Shown here piece after piece: positions 23,213-32,993 of a stretch of 34,740 bases of DNA (position 1 is its first letter; each line of letters opens with the position of its first letter). The notes beneath the pieces were generated by a model that saw only the letters and a list, made by a program, of their open reading frames with translations, was not told the origin of the DNA and did no database searches. This stretch comes from Paenibacillus rigui (lineage in GTDB: Bacteria > Bacillota > Bacilli > Paenibacillales > NBRC-103111), in contig NZ_NMQW01000045.1 in NCBI RefSeq assembly GCF_002234615.1, positions 1-34,740 on the forward strand, in the 5' to 3' direction. Made by a program: the position numbers and the translations under genes.

Positions 23213-25045
23213 ATGAGTATAGATGTATTGTTTGATTTGCAGCTGGAGGTGCGGCGCCTGTTCATTGCGGGGAGCACCGTGGCTGCGGGGGATGTGCGAT
23301 TGAAAAAAATGCTGCCGCAGCTTCAAAAGCTGGGAGAAGCGGCTCCGGTATTCCAGCGCGTAGCCCAGGCGGTGCAGCAGGTGGTGGAGCCACCCGCAGG
23401 CGGGGAGCCGAGCCTGGCTGCGGGCAAGCTGCTGGAGCTGGGAACGCTGCTTAGTTCGATTTTGTATACGCAGGGCAAAACGGAGGCAGCCGCAGCACGT
23501 ACACAGGTGACGGGTACGGACACGACGCTGAATACGCGGATTCCTTACCGGAAAATCAAGCCCGTCCTCGAGGCGCTAACGACGAAAGGCCCCGGCCGCC
23601 TTGAAGTGCTTAATCTAGCGTATGAAGAGAAGCGGCTAACGGATTTTCGATTGCTATGGCCTGCCGTTGCCGCACTGGATGACAGCTATTCGGAGCTGGC
23701 CGAGTTCGTATGGCGCAAGGTTATTCCTTCCTGGGGGGCTGAAGCCCTGCCGGCGCTGCAGGAGCAGCTGGATTTGCAGGGAGGCAAGGGGGATGCCCGA
23801 AGGCTGCAGCTGATCCATGACCAGCTCGGCGCTTCCGGCTGCGAGCTGTATTTGAAGGCCGTGGCGGAAGGCGCACCGGAGGTGAAGGCTCAAGCGGTTG
23901 AGCTGCTGGGGCATTATGCCGAGCACGAGGAGCTGATTTTGCAGCAGGCGGATGAGAAGCGCAAAGAAGTCCGCCAAGCCGCTTACACGGCCTTGGCCCG
24001 TCTGGGGACGTCGCGCGCCTCGGAGCGGTTGTACCGGGCGCTGCTGTCCAAAGACCGGGAGCTTGCCGTAGATCCGATTCGTCTCTCCCGGGATGCGGAC
24101 CTGACGGTGAAGGTCATTGAGCATATCGAGGAGCTTGCAGCCAAGCTGAACCTTCTCGATGCAGGGCAGCTTAAGGATTCCGCTCATGAGCTGCATCTGG
24201 CTTTGCAATGCTTGGACGATAAGAAGGATGCGCCGATTTTGCCTCTGCTCCAAAGACTGCTGACCGACAACAATTTCCTGATCAAAGGAACGGAGGATGC
24301 GCAGGAGGCTGCGGCGCAGCTATTGCTGAATCTGGGCCTGCCGGAAGCGGATCAGTTCGCGGTAACGCTCGGGCTTGAAGCGGGCGGCAAGCGGTTTGTT
24401 AGCTACAGCTTCAGAGCGGCGTTAAGAACCCTCGCTCCGAATGAAATTTACGACAGGTACGCCGGGTTTATAAAAAACAAAAGAGATGCGGCCTCGAGAG
24501 AGCTGCTTAAAGTATTTTACAATCATACTGAACCTGTATCCTCCTATGTTGCGGAAGCATGGAACCGCGATCAGGCCGAGCCTGCTGCTGCGTGGGATCC
24601 CCGATGGCTGGAATTGTTCATTGCCATCGATGAGGAGGAGCTGGTATGCCGTCTGGCGGAGAAGCCCGATAAGAAGCTGAACGCCTACCTTGTAAGAAAA
24701 TGTAAAGCGGCAGGAGCCTTCAACCAGTACAAGACCGTTACGCTCTTGCTGACGCTTTTCCGGCTTGGGCATCCCGACGCCCCGGAGCTGCTCATGGAGA
24801 ATTTGGAGAAAAGTACGGCACGGCAGCTGTATTATCTGGACTATGCTCAGCTTGCGGTGCTGTCCATGCTTCCCCGCCATTATGCGGAGGGATTGGAGCG
24901 GTTTGCAGAGAAGCTGCAGTACGACAGCGTCAAAAGACAGGTGCTCGAGGTCGTTGAAACAATAAAAGCCAAGCCGGACAATGCGTCCGATGCGGATTCG
25001 AAAGGAACGGGATGGTTGACATGGATCAAAAGCAAGATGTCTTAA
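23213..25045 (+). CDS. DUF5691-like helical repeat protein
   Basis: A 610-aa, leucine- and alanine-rich protein with HEAT-like helical repeats, for example ELLGHYAEHEELILQQADEK with KRKEVRQAAYTALARLGTSR (about residues 220-265). No catalytic motif is seen. Assignment to DUF5691 rests on position between the SWIM and MoxR genes and general appearance. ATG 23213 lies 9 bases after GGAG; ATG 23207 is possible. The 3' end overlaps the MoxR gene by 34 bases. A scaffold role is inference. Confidence 0.65.
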   Translation: MSIDVLFDLQLEVRRLFIAGSTVAAGDVRLKKMLPQLQKLGEAAPVFQRVAQAVQQVVEPPAGGEPSLAAGKLLELGTLLSSILYTQGKTEAAAARTQVTGTDTTLNTRIPYRKIKPVLEALTTKGPGRLEVLNLAYEEKRLTDFRLLWPAVAALDDSYSELAEFVWRKVIPSWGAEALPALQEQLDLQGGKGDARRLQLIHDQLGASGCELYLKAVAEGAPEVKAQAVELLGHYAEHEELILQQADEKRKEVRQAAYTALARLGTSRASERLYRALLSKDRELAVDPIRLSRDADLTVKVIEHIEELAAKLNLLDAGQLKDSAHELHLALQCLDDKKDAPILPLLQRLLTDNNFLIKGTEDAQEAAAQLLLNLGLPEADQFAVTLGLEAGGKRFVSYSFRAALRTLAPNEIYDRYAGFIKNKRDAASRELLKVFYNHTEPVSSYVAEAWNRDQAEPAAAWDPRWLELFIAIDEEELVCRLAEKPDKKLNAYLVRKCKAAGAFNQYKTVTLLLTLFRLGHPDAPELLMENLEKSTARQLYYLDYAQLAVLSMLPRHYAEGLERFAEKLQYDSVKRQVLEVVETIKAKPDNASDADSKGTGWLTWIKSKMS

Positions 25046-26112
25046 GGCTTTCCTCCGAACGGCTGTACGAGGAGGAGCTGAACGCGTTAAAGCAGGCGGA
25101 CCAGGATTCGAGACCTGCAGGCTGGCAGCTTTCACCGCGGTCCGTACTGACATTCATTACGGGGGGGAAAGCGGGACGTACTGTAATTACGCCCAAATAT
25201 ATCGGCAACCCGAGGCTTGTAGAAATGGCTATCGCCACCCTGCTGACCGACCGCGCGCTTCTTTTGATTGGAGAGCCGGGAACAGCCAAGTCCTGGCTAT
25301 CGGAAAATTTGACGGCCGCCATACACGGCGATTCGTCGAAGGTCATTCAAGGCACGGCGGGCACGAGCGAAGAGCACGTGCGCTATTCGTGGAACTACGC
25401 GATGCTTCTGTCGCAGGGGCCGTCCGATCAGGCGCTGATCAAAAGCCCTATTTACCGGGCCATGGAAAGCGGAGGGATCGCCCGGTTTGAGGAAATTTCA
25501 CGCTGCGCCTCGGAGGTGCAGGATGCCTTGATCTCGATATTGTCGGAGAAGACGATCTCGATTCCCGAATTGGGAAGAGAGCTGTCGGCTTCAAGAGGCT
25601 TCTCGATCATCGCAACGGCGAATACGAGGGACCGGGGTGTCAATGAAATGTCCGCCGCCTTGAAACGGCGTTTCAATATTATCGTGCTGCCTTCTCCTGC
25701 GAATATCGATACGGAAGTGGAAATCGTACGTAAGCGCGTCGGCGAAATTGCAGCCAACTATGAGCTTCATGCCGCCCTCCCGGATGAAGAAGCGGTGACG
25801 AAGGTCGTCACGATTTTCCGTGAGCTGCGAAGCGGCAAGACGCTGGACGGGAAGGAGAAAATCAAACCGCCGAGCGGGGTCATCTCGACGGCGGAGGCGA
25901 TTTCACTCTTGACCGGCAGCATGGCCTTGGCGGCCAGCTTCGGCAGCGGCACTATTGCGCCGGAGGACATTGCCGCAGGATTGCAGGGTGCGATTGTGAA
26001 GGATGAAGAGAAGGACCGGCTCGTATGGAAGGAGTACCTGGAAAATGTGATGAAAAAGCGGGGTGCGGCATGGAGAAGCTTGTACAACGCGTGCACGGAG
26101 ATGAACGATTGA
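25012..26112 (+). CDS. MoxR-type AAA+ ATPase
   Basis: MoxR AAA+ proteins work with vWA partners as chaperone-like remodelling machines. The 366-aa protein has Walker A GEPGTAKS (87-94), Walker B around ARFEEISR (about 156-163), a sensor 1 region IATANTRDRG and ALKRRFN with the arginine finger, then a C-terminal lid. Its ATG at 25012 follows AAAGGA by 5 bases within the end of the previous gene. It ends in TTGA, where the next gene starts. Its vWA partner is most likely the product of 28544-29779. Confidence 0.88.
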   Translation: MVDMDQKQDVLRLSSERLYEEELNALKQADQDSRPAGWQLSPRSVLTFITGGKAGRTVITPKYIGNPRLVEMAIATLLTDRALLLIGEPGTAKSWLSENLTAAIHGDSSKVIQGTAGTSEEHVRYSWNYAMLLSQGPSDQALIKSPIYRAMESGGIARFEEISRCASEVQDALISILSEKTISIPELGRELSASRGFSIIATANTRDRGVNEMSAALKRRFNIIVLPSPANIDTEVEIVRKRVGEIAANYELHAALPDEEAVTKVVTIFRELRSGKTLDGKEKIKPPSGVISTAEAISLLTGSMALAASFGSGTIAPEDIAAGLQGAIVKDEEKDRLVWKEYLENVMKKRGAAWRSLYNACTEMND

Positions 26113-28541
26113 GCCGCAGCCCTAGGGGCGCCGCTGATGAGGAACAGGTGCAGGTGTTCGGTATTCGGCACTTGTCCCCGACAGGGGCATATCACCTGAA
26201 GGCATTTTTGGATGAGATTGAGCCTACAGCCGTATTGGTGGAGGGACCGCAGGATGCGAGCGGCTTTATCGCTTCGTTGACCTCCCGCGGCGTGGTGCCT
26301 CCTGTAGCGATCCTGGCCTATACGGACCAGCTCCCCGTACGTACGCTGCTGTATCCGCTGGCTGATTACTCGCCGGAGTATCAGGCGTTTGTGTGGGCTA
26401 ACCGCAAAGGAGCCCAGGTGGAATTTATCGACCTGCCCTCTCACGCCGCCTTGGCATTGTATGAGCAGAAGAGGGAGCGCCGTACTGCGGATACGAGCGG
26501 TGTCACCCCGGATGCGGCCCCGGCTTCGGCGAAAGAGACGGATCAGGGCCTAACACCGGCTGCGAAAGAGGAAGCCCCGTCCCAATCGGCCGGCGAGACA
26601 GGCTACCGGGCTTACGCGAGAAAGCAAAACGAGCTGTACCGACGCATTGCCGAGCTGTCCGGTGAGGCTGATTATGAGTCTTACTGGGAGCGTCACTTTG
26701 AGCATAATTTACAAAAAGACGCCTACCGTCACGGTATTTATGAGTACTCCACACAAATGAGGCGGTTGGTGGAGCAGGAGGAGTGGGAGCACGACCCGGC
26801 CGAGTCCGCGTACAACGAAATTCGCGAGGCCTATATGCGCCGACGGATTCGTGAGACGCTGGCCCAAGGCCACGCTCCCGCGAAGGTGGTCGTCGTGACC
26901 GGGGCGCATCATGCCTCGGCGATGGATTTGCGGCTGCCGGCGATGACGGACAAGGAGCTCAAGAGCCTTCCGAAGGCTGCGACGAAGCTGACGCTTATGC
27001 CTTATTCATTCTACAAGCTATCCTCGCACTCGGGGTACGGCGCAGGAAATGCGGCTCCGGCTTATTTCGAGCTGCTCTGGGAATGCCTGCAGCGGGGAGA
27101 TTTAAGCCGTCTCCCCTCACTGTATTTTTCCCATGTGGCCGCGCATCTGAGGGAGCAGGGGACGCACCGCTCGACAGCATCGATTATCGAGGGCGTACGC
27201 TTGGCGGAAGCGTTGGCATCGCTTCATGGAGGGAGCCAGCCGACCTGGAAGGATTTGCGGGACGCGGCCACGACGTGTCTCGGTTACGGAGAACTGTCCA
27301 CGATCGCTGAAGCGCTGGCCAGAACGGATATCGGGACCGCGATCGGCCGACTGCCGGAAGGCGTCAGCCAGACACCGATTCAGGACGACCTGAACCGTGA
27401 GCTCAAACGGCTGAAGCTCGAGAAATACAGAACCTCGGTAGCGACCAGCCTGGAGCTGGACCTCAGGGAGAACCGGAGAGTCCAATCGGAGGAAGCGGCC
27501 TTTCTCGATCTGCATCGCTCGACGATGCTGCACCGGCTGGAGCTGCTCGGCATCAGCTTTGCCCGCAAGCAGCGGGCGAGCCAGTCCGCTGCCTCGTGGG
27601 CAGAGCATTGGGTGCTGCAGTGGACGCCGGAGGCCGAGATTCAAGCGGTGGAATCAACGCTGAAGGGCGAAACGATCGAGCTGGCGGCGGCCTATGTGCT
27701 GCATGAACGGCTGGAGCAATGCGCCGACATTGCGGAGGCTTCGCGTCTTGTCCGCCTTGCTTGCGATTGCGGGCTGCCGGAGCTGATGGAGCAAGCGAGG
27801 CGCACGCTGCAGGAGCTTGCTGTCGATGCGGGAAGCTTCCAGCAGATCAGCTCGTCGGCCTACGAGCTATCGGTGCTGATCCGCTATGGCTCGCTGCGGC
27901 GGCTCGACACGGCCACGCTGCTTCCGCTGCTGCAGCAGCTGTTTTTACGCGGCACGCTGCTTCTCGCCGATGCCGCCGGCTGCAATGACGATGCGGCCAA
28001 GGGCGTGCTGGAGGCGATGCATTCGCTTCATGGCATTGCGCAGGAGCATTTCGAGACCGTAAATGAGCCGCTGTGGATTCAGAAGCTGCACGAATTGGCT
28101 GCGAGAGACGACCGCAATGCGAAGCTTTCAGGCTATGCATTCGCGATTCTGCTGGAGCGCAATGAAATGAACGAGGAGCAGTGCGCTCAAGAGGTATCGC
28201 GCCGGTTATCGCCCGGAATTCCGGCCGATCTCGGGGCTGGCTGGTTCGAGGGCCTATCGCTGCGCAACCGTTACGGGCTGCTGTCACGGCAAGCTTTATG
28301 GCAGCAGCTGGATACCTATATCGGCTCACTGGAGCCGGAGCCGTTCCAGCGCTCGCTTGTTTTTCTGCGCAGAGCCTTCGGCGGCTTCGAGCCGAGAGAA
28401 AAAGCGGCTGTCGCGGAGCTGCTCGGCGACATTTGGGGTATCGGTGCAGACGAGGCCGGAGCCGTGCTGCAGCAGCCGCTCAGCGAGGAAGAGAAGGAGA
28501 CACTCGATGGACTCAATGAATTTGATTTTGGAGATCTGTAG
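26109..28541 (+). CDS. DUF5682-like protein
   Basis: An 810-aa protein. The N-terminal part has FGIRHLSPTGAYHLKAFLDE, VLVEGPQDASGF and, after a variable Ala/Pro/Glu-rich insert, VVVVTGAHHASAM. This spaced set of His and Glu residues resembles the TIKI/TraB/ChaN-like metal-dependent hydrolase group, an inference from motif style. The rest is helical. The start is taken as TTG 26109: CGGAG is 8 bases upstream and TTGA overlaps the MoxR stop by 4 bases. ATG 26070 in the same frame would add 13 residues. The vWA gene follows after 2 bases. Confidence 0.7.
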   Translation: MSRSPRGAADEEQVQVFGIRHLSPTGAYHLKAFLDEIEPTAVLVEGPQDASGFIASLTSRGVVPPVAILAYTDQLPVRTLLYPLADYSPEYQAFVWANRKGAQVEFIDLPSHAALALYEQKRERRTADTSGVTPDAAPASAKETDQGLTPAAKEEAPSQSAGETGYRAYARKQNELYRRIAELSGEADYESYWERHFEHNLQKDAYRHGIYEYSTQMRRLVEQEEWEHDPAESAYNEIREAYMRRRIRETLAQGHAPAKVVVVTGAHHASAMDLRLPAMTDKELKSLPKAATKLTLMPYSFYKLSSHSGYGAGNAAPAYFELLWECLQRGDLSRLPSLYFSHVAAHLREQGTHRSTASIIEGVRLAEALASLHGGSQPTWKDLRDAATTCLGYGELSTIAEALARTDIGTAIGRLPEGVSQTPIQDDLNRELKRLKLEKYRTSVATSLELDLRENRRVQSEEAAFLDLHRSTMLHRLELLGISFARKQRASQSAASWAEHWVLQWTPEAEIQAVESTLKGETIELAAAYVLHERLEQCADIAEASRLVRLACDCGLPELMEQARRTLQELAVDAGSFQQISSSAYELSVLIRYGSLRRLDTATLLPLLQQLFLRGTLLLADAAGCNDDAAKGVLEAMHSLHGIAQEHFETVNEPLWIQKLHELAARDDRNAKLSGYAFAILLERNEMNEEQCAQEVSRRLSPGIPADLGAGWFEGLSLRNRYGLLSRQALWQQLDTYIGSLEPEPFQRSLVFLRRAFGGFEPREKAAVAELLGDIWGIGADEAGAVLQQPLSEEEKETLDGLNEFDFGDL

Positions 28542-28543
28542 CG

Positions 28544-29779
28544 ATGACTAATACGAAGATCGATAAGGAGCAAGTCGCCCGTTGGCGTTTGATTCTGGGA
28601 GCCGCCGCAGAAGAACAGCTGCAATCGTACGCGCCTTCCTCTCTGCTGCTGGATGAGGAGGGGAGGCTGATGGACGAAGCATTAGCAGCCATTTACGATG
28701 ACACCTCGGAGGCGGCAGAGCTGGAGGGGAGAGGCGGTTCCAGCCAACGCAGAACCGCTGGACTCGGCAAATCGTCTCCTCAGCTGGCCAAGTGGCTGGG
28801 CGATATCCGTACTTTTTTTCCGACGGATATCGTTTCGATTATTCAGGCTGACGCGATGGAACGCAAAGGGCTGACGCAGCTGCTGTTCGAACCGGAGCTG
28901 CTGTCCCAGGTCAAGCCGGATATTCAGATGGTTGCCACGCTCATGGCATTGAAAGGCAAAATTCCGGAGAAAACGAAGGATACGGCCCGCCAGTTGGTTC
29001 AGGCCGTCGTGGATGAAATTGTGAAGCGGCTGGCGCAGGATCTCCGGCGTGCGGTGACGGGGGCATTAAATCGAAGACAGCATTCCCCGCTCCCGTCCTC
29101 GACGGGACTGGATTGGAAGACGACGATCCGCAAAAATTTGAAGCATTACGATACCGAGCGGAAGCTGTTGGTACCGGAGAAAGTATATTTCTTCGACCGG
29201 GCCCGCCGCAGCAAGGAATGGACGGTCATTCTGGATATCGATCAGAGCGGCTCGATGGCCAACTCGGTCATTTACGCTTCGATCATCGGTTCTATTTTTG
29301 CGAGCATGCCTTCGCTGGATACGCGAGTCGTCGTCTTCGATACGGAGGTGGTGGATCTCTCCGAGCAGTGTGCGAACGACCCGGTTGATATGCTGTTCGG
29401 CATTCAGCTTGGCGGGGGGACGGATATCAATAAGTCCATCGCTTACTGCGAGCCGTTTATCACGGAGCCGAAGAAGACGATGTTCATCATCGTATCGGAC
29501 CTGTATGAAGGCGGTAACCGGAGCGAGATGATCCGGAGACTGGCGGACCTGCACCAGTCCGGTGTCAAAACGATGTGCCTGCTGGCCTTATCGGATCAGG
29601 GCACCCCTTCTTACGACGACGCCGTCGCCAAAAAGCTGGCGCAGCTCGGCATCCCCTGCTTCGGGTGTACGCCGGACCGGCTTCCCGAGCTGATCGAGGG
29701 TGCCTTGAAGGGACAGGACCTGCAGCAGCTTGCAGGCCGAATCACCTCCACTGCCGGCAGTGGAGGAAGCGGAGTCTAG
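28544..29779 (+). CDS. vWA-domain protein, partner of the MoxR ATPase
   Basis: A 411-aa CoxE-like vWA protein. The N-terminal half is helical (KWLGDIRTFFPTDIVSIIQ). The vWA domain starts near residue 222 and has a MIDAS: DQSGS (233-237), GGGTDI (291-295) and IIVSDLYEGG. ATG 28544 lies 10 bases after GGAG and 2 bases after the preceding stop. It closes the five-gene set. MoxR/vWA pairs usually assemble or remodel a third protein; here the DUF5682-like or SWIM protein would be the candidate. Confidence 0.9.
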   Translation: MTNTKIDKEQVARWRLILGAAAEEQLQSYAPSSLLLDEEGRLMDEALAAIYDDTSEAAELEGRGGSSQRRTAGLGKSSPQLAKWLGDIRTFFPTDIVSIIQADAMERKGLTQLLFEPELLSQVKPDIQMVATLMALKGKIPEKTKDTARQLVQAVVDEIVKRLAQDLRRAVTGALNRRQHSPLPSSTGLDWKTTIRKNLKHYDTERKLLVPEKVYFFDRARRSKEWTVILDIDQSGSMANSVIYASIIGSIFASMPSLDTRVVVFDTEVVDLSEQCANDPVDMLFGIQLGGGTDINKSIAYCEPFITEPKKTMFIIVSDLYEGGNRSEMIRRLADLHQSGVKTMCLLALSDQGTPSYDDAVAKKLAQLGIPCFGCTPDRLPELIEGALKGQDLQQLAGRITSTAGSGGSGV

Positions 29780-29808
29780 CTATGAAATGGATAAAATATC
29801 AATGCCGT

Positions 29809-30135
29809 CTATGACCGCGGCGCCCAGAGCATAATCGAGACGCCAATCAGGCATACGGCAGCCCCGACCCAATCGTACAGGTCCGGGGCTTTTTTGTCGA
29901 CCCACCAGCCCCAGAGGACGGAGAGCAGCACGAAGACGCCGCCATAAGCGGCATAGACCCGCCCGAAGGAAGGGAATGTCTGCAGCGTGGGTATAATGCC
30001 ATAGAGCACCAGAATAATGCCTCCGGCCAAACCGAAGCCCCAAGGCTTCGATTCCCGAAGCCAGAGCCAGATGAGGTACCCTCCACCGATTTCGGCCAGG
30101 CCGGCAATAACGAATAGAACGATTGCGGAAACCAA
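29809..30135 (-). CDS. YnfA-family (UPF0060) small membrane protein
   Basis: 108 aa with four hydrophobic helices and the family signature [21 protein letters not shown] near the N terminus, [12 protein letters not shown] in the middle and [16 protein letters not shown] at the end. Related to the SMR fold; the role is uncertain, although efflux has been reported for some members. The start is TTG 30135, preceded by GGAGGT at 6 bases; this gives the usual family length, while longer starts have no site. It is convergent with the vWA gene, with only 29 bases between stops. Confidence 0.88.
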   Translation of the reverse strand: MVSAIVLFVIAGLAEIGGGYLIWLWLRESKPWGFGLAGGIILVLYGIIPTLQTFPSFGRVYAAYGGVFVLLSVLWGWWVDKKAPDLYDWVGAAVCLIGVSIMLWAPRS

Positions 30136-30239
30136 CGCATGACCTCCCAGTATTATTTTACATAAGCCTGCATTTGATCTATCTAAATGCAAGCTCATAT
30201 GGCCGACGAGAATAGTATACATCATTATAAATTTGAAGC

Positions 30240-31634
30240 TTATTTATCTATACTATCCGTCTCTTTGGTTTCAAGCAGTTCATTTACCAGGAATCCGTTA
30301 TTTCCGGACTTTACGATTTTGTACTTGGATGTGAAGCTCTTTATTTTACGGCTTCCATCGCCGTAGAAGATGTCATATTGCTCAAAGGTGGTGACCTTGA
30401 AGCTGGAATCGTCCAGTTTTTCGGCGGATTTGGCTTCGACTGCCAGCAAGCTTTCTTTGATTCCTTTGTTTTTCAGGTAATCCATGTATTCCAACTGCTC
30501 TTTATATTTTTTTCCCTTAGTATCAATATACGATTCCACATAGGAAAAGTCATTCGTGTCCAAAGCTTTGATCCCTTTAATCAAGTAATCCTCCACAAAA
30601 ATCTTCACCTTCTCTTCACCGACGAAGGGACGCGGGGACCGTTCTTGTATGTTTAGCGGATTGGCAGCTTCTGCGGACTGAATCCCCATAACCTCATTGT
30701 ATTTAGCCAACATGCTATTGGCGTTGCTTTTGCGGCTTTTTTGCTCTGCCGACTTATCGTCCATCCACTTGATTTGCTTCTCCGCTTTATCGGCTTCCGC
30801 GTAGGCATTTTTGATCAAGGTAGACTGGGAATAGTAAGAAGAAGTCTTTTGAGCCTGTTGTTTAAAATCTTTGATTTTACCGATATAACTATCGTACTGC
30901 TCTACCGCATTTTTGTAAGAATTTGCTGCATTGTAGTAGTCCCTGAGTTCCGACAAAAATTTGCCACGGTAGCTTAGGGCATCGACGAAAGTGGATTGGG
31001 CATCCTTTAACTTCGTCGATAATACAACACCCAGCACCTCATCCTTCAGGGTACTGTTCTTACGAATGAGATCTTGAAATTTGTCGTAATATTCATAGTT
31101 TTCTAAATCGGACGGTCCAAGGGACTTAATCTCCTTATCGAGATTCTCGCTCCGCTGCATAACGCTTTGAAGTTTGTCTATATCTTTCATCAACTCATTG
31201 TACTCGGCAATCGTTTTTTCAACACCAAGGCCGTTATAATCCTTCTTTTCGGCCTTCAACGAAGCGTACTTGATATTATTATTAAGCTCGTTCACCTGAG
31301 TTTCGAAATTGTTCTTGGACTTCAATTCTCTATAAAATGTAACGACATCCTGTAGTGTCTTCTTGTCAGCAGGCGGCGCATCCACCTGCTTTTTGAATGT
31401 CGAACTGGCTGCTTCGATCGCTTCAAAATCCTTATTGTAGTTTTGTACCAGCGAGCTGTACTTATAATTTTTGGTTATTGCGTAAGTGGTTACACCGCCT
31501 ACAGCAAGTAGAATTAAAAGCGAACTTAAGATCAAGATTCGTTTCATTTTTGTTTTTTTCTCAGTCTGGCTTACGTCCGTCACCACTTTCACCGTTGTTT
31601 CATTTGTTTGATTTTTTAACTCCATTTCTGACAT
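30240..31634 (-). CDS. Membrane-anchored protein with TcaA-like C-terminal domain
   Basis: 464 aa: a charged cytoplasmic N terminus, one TM helix (about residues 31-53, [20 protein letters not shown]), a long lysine-rich helical, coiled-coil-like region (about 60-330) and a C-terminal NTF2-like domain (about 345-455, [20 protein letters not shown] and [16 protein letters not shown]) as in TcaA/YvbJ-type proteins. The topology places the bulk outside the membrane. ATG 31634 follows GGAG by 8 bases. Its composition is more AT-rich than neighbouring genes, which may indicate separate origin. Function unknown; a cell-wall or envelope-stress role is inference. Confidence 0.65.
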   Translation of the reverse strand: MSEMELKNQTNETTVKVVTDVSQTEKKTKMKRILILSSLLILLAVGGVTTYAITKNYKYSSLVQNYNKDFEAIEAASSTFKKQVDAPPADKKTLQDVVTFYRELKSKNNFETQVNELNNNIKYASLKAEKKDYNGLGVEKTIAEYNELMKDIDKLQSVMQRSENLDKEIKSLGPSDLENYEYYDKFQDLIRKNSTLKDEVLGVVLSTKLKDAQSTFVDALSYRGKFLSELRDYYNAANSYKNAVEQYDSYIGKIKDFKQQAQKTSSYYSQSTLIKNAYAEADKAEKQIKWMDDKSAEQKSRKSNANSMLAKYNEVMGIQSAEAANPLNIQERSPRPFVGEEKVKIFVEDYLIKGIKALDTNDFSYVESYIDTKGKKYKEQLEYMDYLKNKGIKESLLAVEAKSAEKLDDSSFKVTTFEQYDIFYGDGSRKIKSFTSKYKIVKSGNNGFLVNELLETKETDSIDK

Positions 31635-31823
31635 TTGCCCCACTCCACTTTTTATATTCTAAATACCAAAGAACATTTCCCGTCTTGCCTAGGTATCCCA
31701 AGTGTAATTCGTTATTTTCCCTTGATTTCCTTCTAAAGAAATATTTTCAAACGGGCATTCGACATTCGATTACATATTGCAAAATCATAAATAGTCCTAC
31801 CAAACGTAGATGGAATAAGGGAT

Positions 31824-31853
31824 TTTACATTCAGCTTGTTTCCATGCTATATT
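31824..31853 (+). promoter_or_regulatory. Candidate promoter upstream of the cation transporter
   Basis: TTTACA (31824-31829), an 18-base spacer, TATATT (31848-31853). The rest of the AT-rich stretch 31644-32009 shows no gene I can support. Confidence 0.5.
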
Positions 31854-31939
31854 AAGTTGATGCTTAGAAACAGGTATGGTGATATCCGTGGATGATTCAG
31901 TGAGATTGGTTTTTAAACGTTCCAAATTTAAAATTTCCC

Positions 31940-31971
31940 AACCCTTGACCCGAACCGGTCAAGGGTTTTTG
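31940..31971 (+). terminator. Strong terminator in the leader of the cation transporter
   Basis: AACCCTTGACC pairs perfectly with GGTCAAGGGTT around CGAACC, followed by T. It stands about 90 bases after the promoter and 40 bases before the transporter start, so it either ends a small RNA or attenuates the transporter gene. Confidence 0.85.
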
Positions 31972-32009
31972 TTTCCTTTGGGAAAAACTTGTGCCGGGGG
32001 GAACAAATG

Positions 32010-32906
32010 ATGAGCAAGGAGAACAATGCCTCCATTGTGGCGATATGGATCAGCTTAATTAGCAATGTTGTACTGACAGCGATCAAAATCATTGTCGGTC
32101 TCGTGTTTCACAGCCAGGTACTGCTGGCCGACGGCGTGCACAATGCCGGGGATGTCATAGCGACCTTCGCCTCGCTGACCTCCATGCGGATCTCCCAGCG
32201 TCCGGCCGATGAAGATCATCCTTACGGACACGGGAAAGCGGAGGTTCTGGCATCGGCGGTTGTCGCCATCATTATGATCGCTGCTGCGTTGTACATTGCT
32301 TATGAAGCGATCGGCGCTTTCTTCGAGGAGCCCGTAAAAGCAAGCTATATTGCGCTTGGGGCCGCCGTGATTTCATTCGTATGGAAAATGGTTTTGTACG
32401 TCTATACGATCCGGATCGGTAAACGCATGAACAGCAAGGGGCTTATGGCCACGGCGTACGACCATTTGGCGGACGTGTATGCCTCCATCGCGGCAGTAGT
32501 GGGGATCGGACTCGCCCTGATCGGCGAAACGTACGGTATTCATTACTTGTCCTACGGCGACCCGTTGGCAGGAATCGTCGTGTCCATACTCGTATTGAAG
32601 CTGGCCGTCCATATGGGGCATGAAGCGTTTGACGTGCTGATGGAGAAAAATATCGCCCAAGAAAAGCTGGATGAATATGCCAAGCTGATTCAATCCGTTC
32701 CGGAAGTGAAGCGTATTGACCGGCTTCGTGCGAGAGAGCACGGTCATTATATATTGGTCGATGCCAGGCTCGGGGTGCCGGGAGAGCTAACAATTCAACA
32801 GGGGCACGATATTTCGCGGAAGATCAAGCAGCAGATTATGAGCAGCCACCCCGACGTGGATGAGGTGCTTATTCACCTTAATCCTTGGTATGCCGAGGAC
32901 AACTAG
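32010..32906 (+). CDS. Cation diffusion facilitator (CDF) metal efflux transporter
   Basis: CDF proteins export divalent metals (Zn, Mn, Fe, Co) by proton antiport and act as dimers. The 298-aa protein has about six TM helices, the metal-site motifs LLADGVHNAGD (TM2) and YDHLADV (TM5), an interhelical EDHPYGHGKAE, and a cytoplasmic C-terminal domain ending HPDVDEVLIHLNPW. The metal is not certain; Mn2+ is possible by similarity to Bacillus MneP/MneS-type members. ATG 32010 is 7 bases after a G-rich ribosome binding site (GGGGGGA); ATG 32007 is an alternative. Confidence 0.92.
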   Translation: MSKENNASIVAIWISLISNVVLTAIKIIVGLVFHSQVLLADGVHNAGDVIATFASLTSMRISQRPADEDHPYGHGKAEVLASAVVAIIMIAAALYIAYEAIGAFFEEPVKASYIALGAAVISFVWKMVLYVYTIRIGKRMNSKGLMATAYDHLADVYASIAAVVGIGLALIGETYGIHYLSYGDPLAGIVVSILVLKLAVHMGHEAFDVLMEKNIAQEKLDEYAKLIQSVPEVKRIDRLRAREHGHYILVDARLGVPGELTIQQGHDISRKIKQQIMSSHPDVDEVLIHLNPWYAEDN

Positions 32907-32993
32907 CTTAAAAAAGAGGCGCGCTCGACAAATTTATATTAAAATAACAGGATTAACGTGCATAGCAAGCGATGCAAGGAGAGGAAATTCAAC

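Noticed and set aside
31876-32009. Short frame starting MVISVDDSVRL
   Set aside because: It runs through the strong terminator at 31940-31971, so it is probably a chance frame.
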